This document shows positions 34,724 through 43,709 of a stretch of 64,000 nucleotides of DNA, piece after piece. Each line of letters starts with the position of its first letter. Position 1 is the first letter of the stretch. Both the position numbers and the translations under genes were made by a program. The DNA comes from Sphingobacteriales bacterium 50-39 (GTDB lineage: Bacteria; Bacteroidota; Bacteroidia; Chitinophagales; Chitinophagaceae): positions 806,001-870,000 of the forward strand of contig MKTZ01000001.1 of the NCBI GenBank assembly GCA_001898505.1. The letters run 5' to 3'. Below the pieces are notes generated by a model, which did not search any database, was not told the DNA's origin, and was given only the letters and a program-made list of their open reading frames with translations.

Positions 34724-35727
34724 AATACCATTTCCGGCGTGTACCTGCTGAGGCAGTGAGTATCGCCAAAAGCACATTCACGCAGCATGCAGTTGCCGCA
34801 AGCGAGGTCGGACGAGTCCAGAAGGCGGGTATGGGCTCCTAATGGTCTTGCTCTGTCGTTGCGGGTGGAGCCGAACAGGGCGAGGGTTGGTATGCCGGAT
34901 ACCCAGGCCATATGCATGAGGCCTGAGTCTTCGGAAAGAACGAAAAAGGCCTGCTGGAGGATGGCAAAGGCCTGGGAGGGAGAGGTTTTGCCGATCATAT
35001 TGATCACATGGGGGGATAATGAGTGGGTGAGGATGGTGGATTGGCTGGCAATAAATGCCGTTCCCAGGAGCAGGAATTGGGTTGATGGACGCCATTGCAA
35101 CCACAGACGAGCGAATGCAATATAATTGTCCAATGACCAGTTCCGGGTGGGGAACGCCCCGGCGGGATTTAGTACGACCAGATCCTTTTGTTCATTCCAT
35201 CCATGTGCTTTTAGCAGATCGCGCGCTGCCGCCTCATTGCGGAGCCGGAAGCCATGCCGGAGGATGGATTCGTGGGCTGGAAGCCCGGTGGCTGCGATCG
35301 TGAGCCTTGTGCTTTCCCCGGCGGGGATGGGTGAAAATCTGTCGAATACCGACCAGGCCCGGGGAAAAAGGCTTTTGCGGGCGATATGGCTAATGATATT
35401 GTTCTGCAGGTCGATAACGACCTGGTACCTTCTGGCCCATAGCCGGGGTAGGAGCAGGCTTGTATGCAGGAGCTGCCGTTTGGTACTCCGCCCACCCCCG
35501 ATGATATATACTTTGTCGAACAGGTCCAGTTCACAGGGAATGGCTGCTACTTCCGCCCTGGTCAACAGGTCGATCCTTGTGCCGGGTGGCAGAATATCTC
35601 TGAGCTGCTGCAGGTAAGGGAGAGTAATGACGAGATCTCCCATTGCCTGTAGACGTATGGCCAGTATCCGGCGTGGCAGGGTGTCCAGTCGCCACTTTCT
35701 GGCGGGTATATCCACGGATAAATCCAT
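34675..35727 (-). CDS. Glycosyltransferase family 9 (heptosyltransferase-like)
   Basis: A 350-residue GT-B enzyme of the ADP-heptose:LPS heptosyltransferase type. It shows the N-terminal 'RRILAIRLQAMGDLVITLPY', the C-terminal donor-binding 'LVVLNPAGAFPTRNWSLDNY' and 'SEDSGLMHMAWVSGIPTLAL' followed by FGST. The ATG at 35727 is chosen because upstream in-frame codons show no family similarity. It lies opposite to its neighbours inside the cluster and is convergent with the split-barrel-like gene (49-base overlap). A cysteine-rich stretch near the end (CGNCMLRECAFGDTHC) resembles the one in many Bacteroidota GT9 proteins. Confidence 0.88.
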   Translation of the reverse strand: MDLSVDIPARKWRLDTLPRRILAIRLQAMGDLVITLPYLQQLRDILPPGTRIDLLTRAEVAAIPCELDLFDKVYIIGGGRSTKRQLLHTSLLLPRLWARRYQVVIDLQNNIISHIARKSLFPRAWSVFDRFSPIPAGESTRLTIAATGLPAHESILRHGFRLRNEAAARDLLKAHGWNEQKDLVVLNPAGAFPTRNWSLDNYIAFARLWLQWRPSTQFLLLGTAFIASQSTILTHSLSPHVINMIGKTSPSQAFAILQQAFFVLSEDSGLMHMAWVSGIPTLALFGSTRNDRARPLGAHTRLLDSSDLACGNCMLRECAFGDTHCLSRYTPEMVFQHAVSLLRCVSQCKK

Positions 35728-35821
35728 GAATGATAGAACGCAATGCGGGAGACTGCCGTTGCCTGGAATGTTTGTGCAAGCATCCTTTGAGGAAAATAAC
35801 ACGTTTGTTCTCAGGGACAAC

Positions 35822-36490
35822 ATGAATAAATGGATCAAATACGCAACAGGGCGGCTATATCGTCCGCTGGTAGAGTGGTATCTTTCCAGTACCCGGGAAT
35901 ACACCTATAAGGGGATCCGGCTGCTGGTGCCGCCTCAGGTCTTTCACCCGGGACTATTTTTCAGCACCAGGCTGCTCCTGCACCATATCGGACGTTTGCC
36001 GCTGCATGGACAAAAAATGCTGGAAATGGGCGCCGGCAACGGGCTGATCTCCTTTTTTGCCGCCCGGCAAGGGGCATCGGTGACTGCCAGCGATATCAAT
36101 CCCATTGCCATCGAGTATCTGCAAAGCAATAGCGTCCGGAACAGCCTTCCCATTACCGTTATCCGGTCCGACCTGTTCGGTGGTATTCCCTTACAGCATT
36201 TTGATATCATTGCGATCAATCCGCCTTACTATAAGCGAACGCCGGTGTCTGATGCCGACTATGCCTGGTTTTGCGGGGAGCATGGAGAATATTTCGATGG
36301 CTTGTTCCGCGATCTGAGGCAGTATATGCATGCGGGAACGTCTGCCTGGATGATCCTGAACGAGGCTTGCGATATGGCCATGATAGGGAAATATGCGGCG
36401 AATTATGGATTTTCACTGGCCTGCGTTTGGTCCGGCAGGAACTGGCTGGAGCGGAATTTTTTATACAGGATCGAACCCTGGTCAGATTGA
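35822..36490 (+). CDS. SAM-dependent methyltransferase with NPPY motif (HemK/PrmC-like fold)
   Basis: A 222-residue class I methyltransferase with motif I at ~67-74 (LEMGAGNG), an acidic end of the second strand (ASDINPIA) and NPPYY at 133-137. NPPY is typical of enzymes that methylate an amide or exocyclic amino nitrogen (PrmC, N6-adenine enzymes). Its place in a glycan cluster makes an amino sugar or a protein target both plausible. The ATG at 35822 directly precedes the conserved region; longer frames run into the divergent GT9 gene. There are 94 bases between the two divergent starts, so a promoter may lie there. Confidence 0.8.
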   Translation: MNKWIKYATGRLYRPLVEWYLSSTREYTYKGIRLLVPPQVFHPGLFFSTRLLLHHIGRLPLHGQKMLEMGAGNGLISFFAARQGASVTASDINPIAIEYLQSNSVRNSLPITVIRSDLFGGIPLQHFDIIAINPPYYKRTPVSDADYAWFCGEHGEYFDGLFRDLRQYMHAGTSAWMILNEACDMAMIGKYAANYGFSLACVWSGRNWLERNFLYRIEPWSD

Positions 36491-36535
36491 ACAGGCGCAG
36501 GCATCCCCTGCGCGAAAAATACCGTTTTGGTTGAT

Positions 36536-38035
36536 ATGAATAAGGTCCTTCTTTTTAACCCGAAAAGTGCTACGGCAAAATACAGGATACCGAATTCTGT
36601 ATTACAGGTGGCCGCGGCTATCGATGGGAAGTATGACTGGGTCATCGTGGATGGCAACCTGGAAAAGGATCCCTATGGCCGGATCTGTCAATATTTGAAT
36701 GCCGGCGGATTCCGCTATGTAGGGTTCACGGTGATGCCGGGCCCGCAATTGCGTCAGGCCATTCCTTTCGCAAAACGTTTAAAGGAAGCTTATCCTGATA
36801 TGGTGATGGTCTGGGGAGGCTATTTTGCGTCCAATCAATACAAAGTGGTTCTTCAATCGGGATGGGTTGATTTTGTTATCAACGGACCCGGTGATCATGC
36901 TTTCCCGGCATTGCTCGATGCATTGGAGAGCGGCGGGCCTTATGAGTTGATCAGGAATCTTATTTATAAAGATGGGGAGCAGATCGTGAAGACGATCAAG
37001 GCGGATCTTATCGATCAGGAGAAGCTGCCTGCCTTGCCCTACGATAAATTAGACCGCTTGTATCCGTTGGAGCGGTACTTGGGCAAAACTTATTTAGGCC
37101 GGAAAACATTGGCTTATCATTCCAGCATCGGCTGTCCCTTCACTTGTTCTTTTTGTGCCGTTGTGCCGATATATGAGGCCAGATGGAAGGCTCGCCCGGC
37201 AGAGGCTGTGTATCGGGATGTCAAATACATTAAGGACAAATGGGGCGCTGATGCCATTGAATTTCACGACAATAACTTTTTTGTGTCAGAGAAAAGGGTA
37301 GTGGAATTTTCACGTCTCATTCACGGGGAGAATATGGTGTGGTGGGGAGAGGGCAGGATAGATACGGTCAACAAATATGCCGATGATACACTGGCGCTCA
37401 TGCGGGAGGCCGGGTGCAAGATGATCTTTTTTGGAGCGGAGACAGGCAATGACGAGGTGCTTAAAAAGATGGACAAAGGAGGGACACAAAGCGCCGCACA
37501 GATCAAGGCTTTTGCAGCGAGGCTGGCCAGGTTCGATATCGTCCCGGAATATTCTTTTGTGCTGGGCCTGCCGGGCGATGGCCCTGCACAGGTGATGCGT
37601 CAGATAGATCAGGATATTGCCTTTATCAAAGAAATCAAGGAAATTAACCCCAGGACGGAGATCATCATTTATATGTATAGCCCAGTGCCTACGGAAGGAT
37701 CGGAACTATACCACCAGGTGATTGCCAGTGGATTTCATTACCCGCAAAAGTTGGAAGATTGGATCAGCCCACATTGGGAGAATTTTGATCTGCGTAAGAA
37801 CCCGCTTACCCCCTGGCTGACGCCGGAGATGGTACAGAAGATCCGGGATTTTGAAACGGTGCTGAATGGATATTATCCCACTGTTTCGGATATACGTTTG
37901 AACAGATTCAAGCGGATGATGATCCGGATGATGTCAGGTTTACGCTATCGAACTAATGTTTATGGATATCCTTATGAGATTAAATTATTACAAAAGCTTT
38001 GGAAGTACAGGCAGCCGGAAATCCAGGGCTTTTAA
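36536..38035 (+). CDS. B12-binding-type radical SAM enzyme 1
   Basis: A 499-residue protein. The N-terminal ~140 residues form a cobalamin-binding-like Rossmann domain ('FRYVGFTVMPGPQLRQAIPF', 'VMVWGGYFAS'). The core holds the cluster-binding motif CxxxCxxC as Cys200, Cys204 and Cys207 (CPFTCSFC). The radical SAM barrel continues with 'HDNNFFVSEKRVVEFSRLI' and 'FGAETGNDEVLKKMDKG'. Enzymes of this class often methylate unactivated carbons or rearrange sugars and lipids. The strict DxHxxG cobalamin signature is not visible, so true cobalamin binding is unproven. It is followed one base later by a methyltransferase gene. Confidence 0.85.
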   Translation: MNKVLLFNPKSATAKYRIPNSVLQVAAAIDGKYDWVIVDGNLEKDPYGRICQYLNAGGFRYVGFTVMPGPQLRQAIPFAKRLKEAYPDMVMVWGGYFASNQYKVVLQSGWVDFVINGPGDHAFPALLDALESGGPYELIRNLIYKDGEQIVKTIKADLIDQEKLPALPYDKLDRLYPLERYLGKTYLGRKTLAYHSSIGCPFTCSFCAVVPIYEARWKARPAEAVYRDVKYIKDKWGADAIEFHDNNFFVSEKRVVEFSRLIHGENMVWWGEGRIDTVNKYADDTLALMREAGCKMIFFGAETGNDEVLKKMDKGGTQSAAQIKAFAARLARFDIVPEYSFVLGLPGDGPAQVMRQIDQDIAFIKEIKEINPRTEIIIYMYSPVPTEGSELYHQVIASGFHYPQKLEDWISPHWENFDLRKNPLTPWLTPEMVQKIRDFETVLNGYYPTVSDIRLNRFKRMMIRMMSGLRYRTNVYGYPYEIKLLQKLWKYRQPEIQGF

Positions 38036-38036
38036 A

Positions 38037-38810
38037 ATGCCGAATATGCCTTTACCTGATTCATCGATATTGACGAATATCCAGGTGCCGGGCCCTATTA
38101 CCCCTGCAGATATGCTGTTTGAGAAAAAATATGTCTTCACCCGGAGCCTGGAGAGCCGGATCTATACAGACGCGGAATTGATCAGGCTGCCTGAGGTGGA
38201 TGTTGAGCATTGTCATTATAAGGAGTGGATGATCCGGAAACGGTCTGTCCGGCGGCTGACGGCTTATCTGGCTGCCAAGCGCAGGCCATTGGAGATACTG
38301 GAGATCGGGTGTGGTAATGGGTGGCTTTCCCATCAACTGGCTGGCATACCGGGAACAGAGGTAACGGCCATGGATATCAATTTTACCGAGTTGCAGCAAG
38401 GAGCCAGGGTGTTCAGCGACGATCCCAATCTGCATTTTGTCCAGGGGGATATCCGGTCGGGCGTCCTGGCCGACAGCCTATTCGACTGTATCCTGCTTGC
38501 CGCCTCCATTCAATATTTCCCTTCTTTGAAAAAGACGATCTACAAATGTCTTTCTCAATTGACGCCCGATGGGGAATTGCATATCATGGATACTATTTTC
38601 TACCAGCCATGGGAGATAGCTGAAGCCAGACAAAGGACTACTGCCTATTATACTGCATTGGGTTGCCCGGAAATGGCGGATTTCTATTTTCATCATTGTG
38701 CGAATGAATTGCAATCTTTTCATCACGAGGTAAAGTTTAAACCCCATACCTTGTTAAAAAAGCTGATAGGAATAAGAGATCCTTTCCCCTGGGTATTGAT
38801 CAGGAAATGA
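38037..38810 (+). CDS. Class I SAM-dependent methyltransferase
   Basis: A 257-residue cytoplasmic protein with motif I LEIGCGNG (near residue 88), an acidic strand end (TAMDINFTELQ), 'NLHFVQGDIRSG' and a post-motif 'FDCILLAASIQYFPS'. The pattern is that of Methyltransf_11/25 small-molecule methylases, which commonly O-methylate sugars in surface glycan clusters. The start at 38037 begins one base after the preceding stop; an upstream frame overlaps the radical SAM gene and is rejected. The stop overlaps the next start (ATGA), suggesting coupling with the GT-C-like protein. Confidence 0.85.
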   Translation: MPNMPLPDSSILTNIQVPGPITPADMLFEKKYVFTRSLESRIYTDAELIRLPEVDVEHCHYKEWMIRKRSVRRLTAYLAAKRRPLEILEIGCGNGWLSHQLAGIPGTEVTAMDINFTELQQGARVFSDDPNLHFVQGDIRSGVLADSLFDCILLAASIQYFPSLKKTIYKCLSQLTPDGELHIMDTIFYQPWEIAEARQRTTAYYTALGCPEMADFYFHHCANELQSFHHEVKFKPHTLLKKLIGIRDPFPWVLIRK

Positions 38811-40372
38811 CCAACGAATCTTCACATATTGCCCCGTCTGTAAAAATGACGATTACGCCACTTCGTTATGTGCTGTCCGTCATGGGGGGGTACCTGGCAA
38901 TAAGCATTCCGTCCTTATTTGCTCACTCCATATGGCTGGACGAGGCACAGGCCCTTCTCATCGGCAGAGACAGTGATTCGCTGGGGGCCCTGTATGATCA
39001 TATGCGGTTAGAGGGGCATCCTTTGCTGTGGAACCTGTTATTGTTTGTAGTGACGCATACGGTGACCCACACTTATGCTGCGCTGCAGGTGCTGCACCTG
39101 ATGATCTGTACGACGTCGGTGTATCTTTTTGTACGCTATTCGCCATTCAGGCTGCCGGCAAAGATCCTCATCGTTTTTGGCTATTATTTGCTGTTCGAAT
39201 ATAATCTGATCAGCAGGAGCTATGCATTGGGTATTCTGCTGCTGTTTATTTGCTGTGTCTTGATGAGTCATCCGGTGAAATATCGTTATTGGATAGGGGC
39301 GGTGCTTTTTTTAATGTGCAATACACACCTTTTGTTTGCTTTTGCCGCAACGGGGATTTTTTTGTACCTGGCGCCGGTATACGGACGAAGGCCCCGCTAT
39401 TTGATCCCGTTTGCGCTGATGTACCTGGCGGGACTGATTTGTCTTATCATACAGATCTACGCTCCTGCCACCGACCCCTATAACGTGCAGGGCATCGGAC
39501 GGTGGATGTCGCATGCGAATTTCTCGTTTGCTGCTTCCGGGCTTGTCAAGGGATGGCTGCCAGTTCCCAGGATCAATGCGGAGAGGTTCTGGAATACTTA
39601 TTGGTTGGATTCCACCGGGCCGGTATTCAGAGGAATGCTCTTCGTGTTGCTGCTGATCCTGCCGGCCCTGGCGATCAGGCGGCGCCGGAGCGCGCTTGTT
39701 TTTTATTACAGCAGCCTGGCCTTGCTGCTGATCTTCCTGGTAGGCTCCCAACGGATAGGGACGCGGTTTTACGGGTTGGTGTTTATTTATTTCCTGGCTG
39801 CCTGCTGGATGTCGGGCGATACCATGAGGGTGGAGCAGTTGAAGGGCCCGGGGAGCAGACCGGTATTGGCGATTGGGTTCTACCTGGTACTGATCATTCA
39901 GGCGGGGGTTGGCGGATATGCCTTATTGGAGGATTTTCGGCGCCCCTTCTCTCAATCGCGAAGTGCCATTCATTATATCCAGACACACGGGTTGGACAGG
40001 CATGCGATTGTGGTAGATGGATACAACGCGGGCCCTGGTCTGAGTGCTTACCTGGGCAGGCCGGTTTTTTACCTTGACACGGACAGCATAGGGAGCTATT
40101 GTTCCTGGAAACCGGAGAATTTTCCCATTCCCAGAAAGACCATTGCGTCGGAGCTGATTCGTTCCCGGTATGTCAAGGTACTCGATAGTTTTGTATTGAT
40201 CACTAATCGTCCGGTAGAAAAGGATCGGGGATATTCTGAAGAATTGTTGAACAATTCGCTATTCCGGCTGCAGCCGCTGGATAGCTTTACCAATGCCATG
40301 GTGTTGTCTGAAAATTATTTTGTGTATCAGGTGAAAAACAAAAGCTCGATGTATGCGGAAGTACGAAAATGA
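38807..40372 (+). CDS. GT-C-type membrane glycosyltransferase (family 39-like)
   Basis: A 521-residue integral membrane protein with about ten to eleven helices. An acidic catalytic-type loop comes just after the first helix (SIWLDEAQALLIGRDSD), as in GT39/ArnT-like enzymes that use polyprenyl-phosphate sugars. A second conserved 'EGHPLLWNLLLFVVTHTVTH' follows it. The C-terminal ~120 residues form a soluble periplasmic part ('DRHAIVVDGYNAGPGLSAYL'). It probably decorates the lipid-linked glycan on the periplasmic side. The start overlaps the preceding stop by four bases. A run of seven Gs lies near the start. Confidence 0.75.
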   Translation: MTNESSHIAPSVKMTITPLRYVLSVMGGYLAISIPSLFAHSIWLDEAQALLIGRDSDSLGALYDHMRLEGHPLLWNLLLFVVTHTVTHTYAALQVLHLMICTTSVYLFVRYSPFRLPAKILIVFGYYLLFEYNLISRSYALGILLLFICCVLMSHPVKYRYWIGAVLFLMCNTHLLFAFAATGIFLYLAPVYGRRPRYLIPFALMYLAGLICLIIQIYAPATDPYNVQGIGRWMSHANFSFAASGLVKGWLPVPRINAERFWNTYWLDSTGPVFRGMLFVLLLILPALAIRRRRSALVFYYSSLALLLIFLVGSQRIGTRFYGLVFIYFLAACWMSGDTMRVEQLKGPGSRPVLAIGFYLVLIIQAGVGGYALLEDFRRPFSQSRSAIHYIQTHGLDRHAIVVDGYNAGPGLSAYLGRPVFYLDTDSIGSYCSWKPENFPIPRKTIASELIRSRYVKVLDSFVLITNRPVEKDRGYSEELLNNSLFRLQPLDSFTNAMVLSENYFVYQVKNKSSMYAEVRK

Positions 40373-40373
40373 T

Positions 40374-41834
40374 ATGAGCAAGATACTTTTTTCTCATTCC
40401 TATTTCATGCGGCACGATCCCAAGCAGTGGGCCACCGGGCAACCCTATCCGCCTCTGGCTACTGTGGGCGCTGCGGCGCTGATGCGGGAGCGAGGGTACG
40501 AGGTCTCTCTCTTCGATACGATGTTCGTAGAGAACCCGGATGAGGTGGTGGAGCGGTTGAAGGCTGACGGGCCCGACTTTTTTGTCGTCTATGACGATGG
40601 GTTCAACTATCTGACGAAGATGTGTCTCACCAATATGCGGGATGCCGCTCACCGGATGATCGGACTGGCCAGGGAGTATGGGTGTACCGTGATCGTGTCC
40701 AGCTCGGATTCGACGGATCATTATGAGGATTATTTACGGAAGGGCGCCGACTTTGTGCTGATGGGGGAAGGAGAGCAGACTTTGCTGGAGGTGGTGGAGG
40801 CCGTTCGGGAGGGGGTGTGCGATTTTTCAGCCATTAAGGGATTAACCTATTTACAGGATGGGGCGGTGGTAAAAACGCCGGCCCGGCCTGTGATGAGGGA
40901 TCTGGATGCATTGCCGATGCCTGCATGGGACCTGGTGGATATGATTACCTATAGGGCCATACACCTGGAGCATCACGGCTATTTTTCTCTCAATGTCAGC
41001 ACTACCCGGGGATGTCCATTCAAGTGCAACTGGTGCGCCAAGCCTATATATGGCAATCGATACAATGCGCGGAGTCCGCGGTATGTGGTACAGGAGATCA
41101 GGTGGTTGAAGGAGCGGTACCATTTTGACCATATCTGGTTCTGCGATGATATTTTCGGGCTCAAGCCAGGGTGGGTTAATGAGTTTGCCGACCTGGTGGA
41201 AAAAGAGGGGCTTCGATTCCGATTCAAGATACAATCCAGGGCTGACCTGCTGTTGCAGGAGAATTATGTGGCCGCGCTGGCGCGTGCGGGTTGTGAGAAT
41301 TCCTGGATGGGTGCGGAGAGCGGGTCGCAGAAGATACTGGATGCGATGGACAAGGGGACCAGCGTGGAGCAGATACATGAGGCGACGGGGTTGTTGAGGG
41401 AGTATGGTATCCGGCCGTCTTTCTTTATCCAGTTTGGCTATCCGGGGGAGACGAAGGAGGATATATGGAAGACCATCCGGATGATCAACCGGCTACTGCC
41501 CGACAGCCTGGGTATCTCCGTCTCGTATCCATTGCCGGGCACGCCTTTCTATGAGCGAGTGAAGGCGGATCTTCAGCACAAGGCCAACTGGACCGATTCG
41601 GATGAGCTGAAGATCATGTTCCGGAATACATATCATCCCGCATTTTATAGACAATTGCATCGATATGTGCATTTGTCCTATCGCTGGCATCTGGCGTTGC
41701 GGCAGGTAAAGAGGCTGGTGATGCGGCCGGCTGCTGTTACACGGGAGAGCATGCGGCAGGCGGCTTCTATTGCGTGGTATGGACCGGCATCTTTGTGGGG
41801 GCTGATGAAGCTGAATAAATTGGAGAAACTATGA
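40374..41834 (+). CDS. B12-binding-type radical SAM enzyme 2
   Basis: A 486-residue protein that opens with a cobalamin-binding-like domain ('PLATVGAAALMRERGYEVSL', 'CTVIVSSSDSTDHYEDYL', then 'GADFVLMGEGEQTLLEVVEA'). The [4Fe-4S] motif CxxxCxxC is at Cys214, Cys218 and Cys221 (CPFKCNWC). The barrel shows 'HIWFCDDIFGLKPGWVNEFA' and 'AESGSQKILDAMDKGTS'. It differs from the first radical SAM enzyme, so the two are not recent duplicates. A carbon-methylation or rearrangement step in the glycan or its lipid carrier is inferred. It is coupled to a methyltransferase gene by a four-base overlap. Confidence 0.85.
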   Translation: MSKILFSHSYFMRHDPKQWATGQPYPPLATVGAAALMRERGYEVSLFDTMFVENPDEVVERLKADGPDFFVVYDDGFNYLTKMCLTNMRDAAHRMIGLAREYGCTVIVSSSDSTDHYEDYLRKGADFVLMGEGEQTLLEVVEAVREGVCDFSAIKGLTYLQDGAVVKTPARPVMRDLDALPMPAWDLVDMITYRAIHLEHHGYFSLNVSTTRGCPFKCNWCAKPIYGNRYNARSPRYVVQEIRWLKERYHFDHIWFCDDIFGLKPGWVNEFADLVEKEGLRFRFKIQSRADLLLQENYVAALARAGCENSWMGAESGSQKILDAMDKGTSVEQIHEATGLLREYGIRPSFFIQFGYPGETKEDIWKTIRMINRLLPDSLGISVSYPLPGTPFYERVKADLQHKANWTDSDELKIMFRNTYHPAFYRQLHRYVHLSYRWHLALRQVKRLVMRPAAVTRESMRQAASIAWYGPASLWGLMKLNKLEKL

Positions 41835-42646
41835 CAGAAAGTGTAAATGAGCAGGCGGCGGCCCGGGCGTTCAGTCAGCAAGCGCTGGTCTTTGATGTCC
41901 TGGATGCAGGTAATACCATTATCGCGTACAAGCGGCGGCGGGTGCGGGATCATGTCCTGCGTCATTTGCCGGAGGGCAGTTCCATACTGGAGCTGAATGC
42001 GGGGACCGGGGAGGATGCGATCTTTTTTGCCCGGAAGGGGCATCGGGTGCATGCCACGGATATTTCGGACGGTATGCAAGATATTTTATGGGAGAAGGTG
42101 AGCCGGGAGGGGCTGATGGGAGGGATCACACGGGAGCTTTGTTCTTTTACCGAGCTGACGTCGTTGCGGGAGCGGGGACCTTATGACCTGATCTTTTCAA
42201 ATTTTGCCGGATTGAATTGTACGGATGAACTGGATAAGGTGTTGAGAAGCTTTGATCCGTTGTTGAAGCCTGGGGGGCAGGTGACGCTGACGATATTGCC
42301 GAAGTTCTCGCTATGGGAAAGTTTGCTTGTTTTCAAAGGGAAATTTAAGACGGCTACGCGCCGGTGGTTTAGCAGCAAAGGGGCTCGTAGTCATGTGGAG
42401 GGGCATTATTTCCGTTGCTGGTACTATTCACCGGGCTATGTGATAAAGGAGCTGGGGAGCGGGTATGAGCTGCTGGGGCTGGAGGGGCTGTGTACGATGG
42501 CGCCGCCCAGCTATATCGAGCATTTTGCGGAGCGATACCCCGGATGGTATAAGCGGTTGTGCAGGTGGGAGGACAGATGGAAAGGGGCCTGGCCCTGGAA
42601 GTATGTTGGAGACTATTACATCATTAGTTTTAGGAAGAAAGGATAA
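41831..42646 (+). CDS. Class I SAM-dependent methyltransferase
   Basis: A 271-residue protein with motif I LELNAGTGED (~53-62), the acidic strand end ATDISDGM and the post-I loop 'YDLIFSNFAGLNCTDEL'. The Gly-rich motif is slightly divergent (LNAGTG instead of GCGTG), but the methyltransferase fold is otherwise complete. The start overlaps the stop of the radical SAM enzyme (ATGA), so the two are probably translated together and could act in sequence. The C-terminus is Trp-rich ('YPGWYKRLCRWEDRWKGAW'), perhaps for glycan or lipid contact. It abuts the opposite-strand nucleotidyltransferase gene with no gap. Confidence 0.82.
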   Translation: MTESVNEQAAARAFSQQALVFDVLDAGNTIIAYKRRRVRDHVLRHLPEGSSILELNAGTGEDAIFFARKGHRVHATDISDGMQDILWEKVSREGLMGGITRELCSFTELTSLRERGPYDLIFSNFAGLNCTDELDKVLRSFDPLLKPGGQVTLTILPKFSLWESLLVFKGKFKTATRRWFSSKGARSHVEGHYFRCWYYSPGYVIKELGSGYELLGLEGLCTMAPPSYIEHFAERYPGWYKRLCRWEDRWKGAWPWKYVGDYYIISFRKKG

Positions 42647-43564
42647 TCATACTTTGGAGGGGTCGACCGGGAGGCCGAGCCCTTTGAGCTTGTCGGTGTA
42701 GGCATCGAGGATCCTTTTTTGGAGCATCCCGGGGTTGGGGCGTGAGAAATGTTTGCCAGTATGCAGGGACATGGGTTGTCCTTTACCGTCAAGGGCGCCT
42801 CTTTTTTCTTTTTTATTCCAGCGGCTGGATGTCAGGCGGCAGAAGAAATCGTCGAGCCTATCGCCTGCCCGGCCGTTTAGTACTTTTTCCAGGTTTCGTT
42901 TCCAGAATCCGGCGGGGGGATTGGGAGGTGTTTGGGAAGGACGGTTCTTATACTGAGGCAGGAAGGATGTCACCCAGTCGTTGGCGTCGAAGAATCTTAC
43001 CAGGCCGCCGTTGCCACATGCGGGCAGGAGGGTGATCAGTTCCGTGGCCGTGAAGATGTTTTTTTCTTTTATTTCCAGGGCTTCTTCGTCTATAAAATAA
43101 TTCATGCAATACCAGTGCTGGCGGCCCCTGATAAAACTCCATTTCTTATACAGGTGCATCAGGGTGCGGGCGATCCACAGTCTATTGCGCCTGGTAATAA
43201 CAAAATAATCGATGTCGGCGTCCTCATCTGCATAATGTTTGGACAGGGAGCCGGAGATGCCTATACCCCGTACATAAGGGAACTGATAAAGAAAGCGGGA
43301 TATTTTGTCCGCGATAAGGAGAAGTTCGTCCGCGTGCTGGTTTCCTTTATCTCTTCGCAGGGCCAGCTGGGGGTCGTTCCGCAGCGAATAAAACCTTCCG
43401 ACCTTGAACAGACGCTTTTCGGCCACGAGGGAGTCGAGCCCCTCTACCAGGCAGGATCCATGTGTCTCCCTATCGAGAAAGAATCGAATTTCCCCGAAGG
43501 ATAACGGATAGCTGAACAGGTCAAAGTAAGCGAGTACTTTCAATATGCTTGGGCACAACGGCAT
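42647..43564 (-). CDS. Nucleotidyltransferase-fold protein
   Basis: A 305-residue protein with a pol-beta-type nucleotidyltransferase motif: GISGSLSKHY, then DEDADIDYFVIT, the GS-x10-DxD pattern with both metal-binding aspartates. An N-terminal winged-helix-like region ('ILKVLAYFDLFSYPLSFGEI') precedes it. Helical C-terminal parts are reminiscent of minimal nucleotidyltransferases, but no HEPN partner is adjacent. It is the only gene with its orientation between 36 and 47 kb. The ATG at 43564 fits the family-like start; longer frames reach 43732 and add low-complexity residues. Role unknown; glycan-related or toxin-like nucleotidyl transfer are possible. Confidence 0.75.
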   Translation of the reverse strand: MPLCPSILKVLAYFDLFSYPLSFGEIRFFLDRETHGSCLVEGLDSLVAEKRLFKVGRFYSLRNDPQLALRRDKGNQHADELLLIADKISRFLYQFPYVRGIGISGSLSKHYADEDADIDYFVITRRNRLWIARTLMHLYKKWSFIRGRQHWYCMNYFIDEEALEIKEKNIFTATELITLLPACGNGGLVRFFDANDWVTSFLPQYKNRPSQTPPNPPAGFWKRNLEKVLNGRAGDRLDDFFCRLTSSRWNKKEKRGALDGKGQPMSLHTGKHFSRPNPGMLQKRILDAYTDKLKGLGLPVDPSKV

Positions 43565-43709
43565 AGAGGTTAAAACGGCGGTTTGGGAAGAGGGGTTGCT
43601 TGTCTGGCCTTTGGATGAACTGCTTCCAGCGGTTCCTGTGAATAAATGGGCAAACAGGGGCAACCGGGACATTTCCGGCTGCGTTTGAACTTTAATAGCC
43701 GCATGAACT

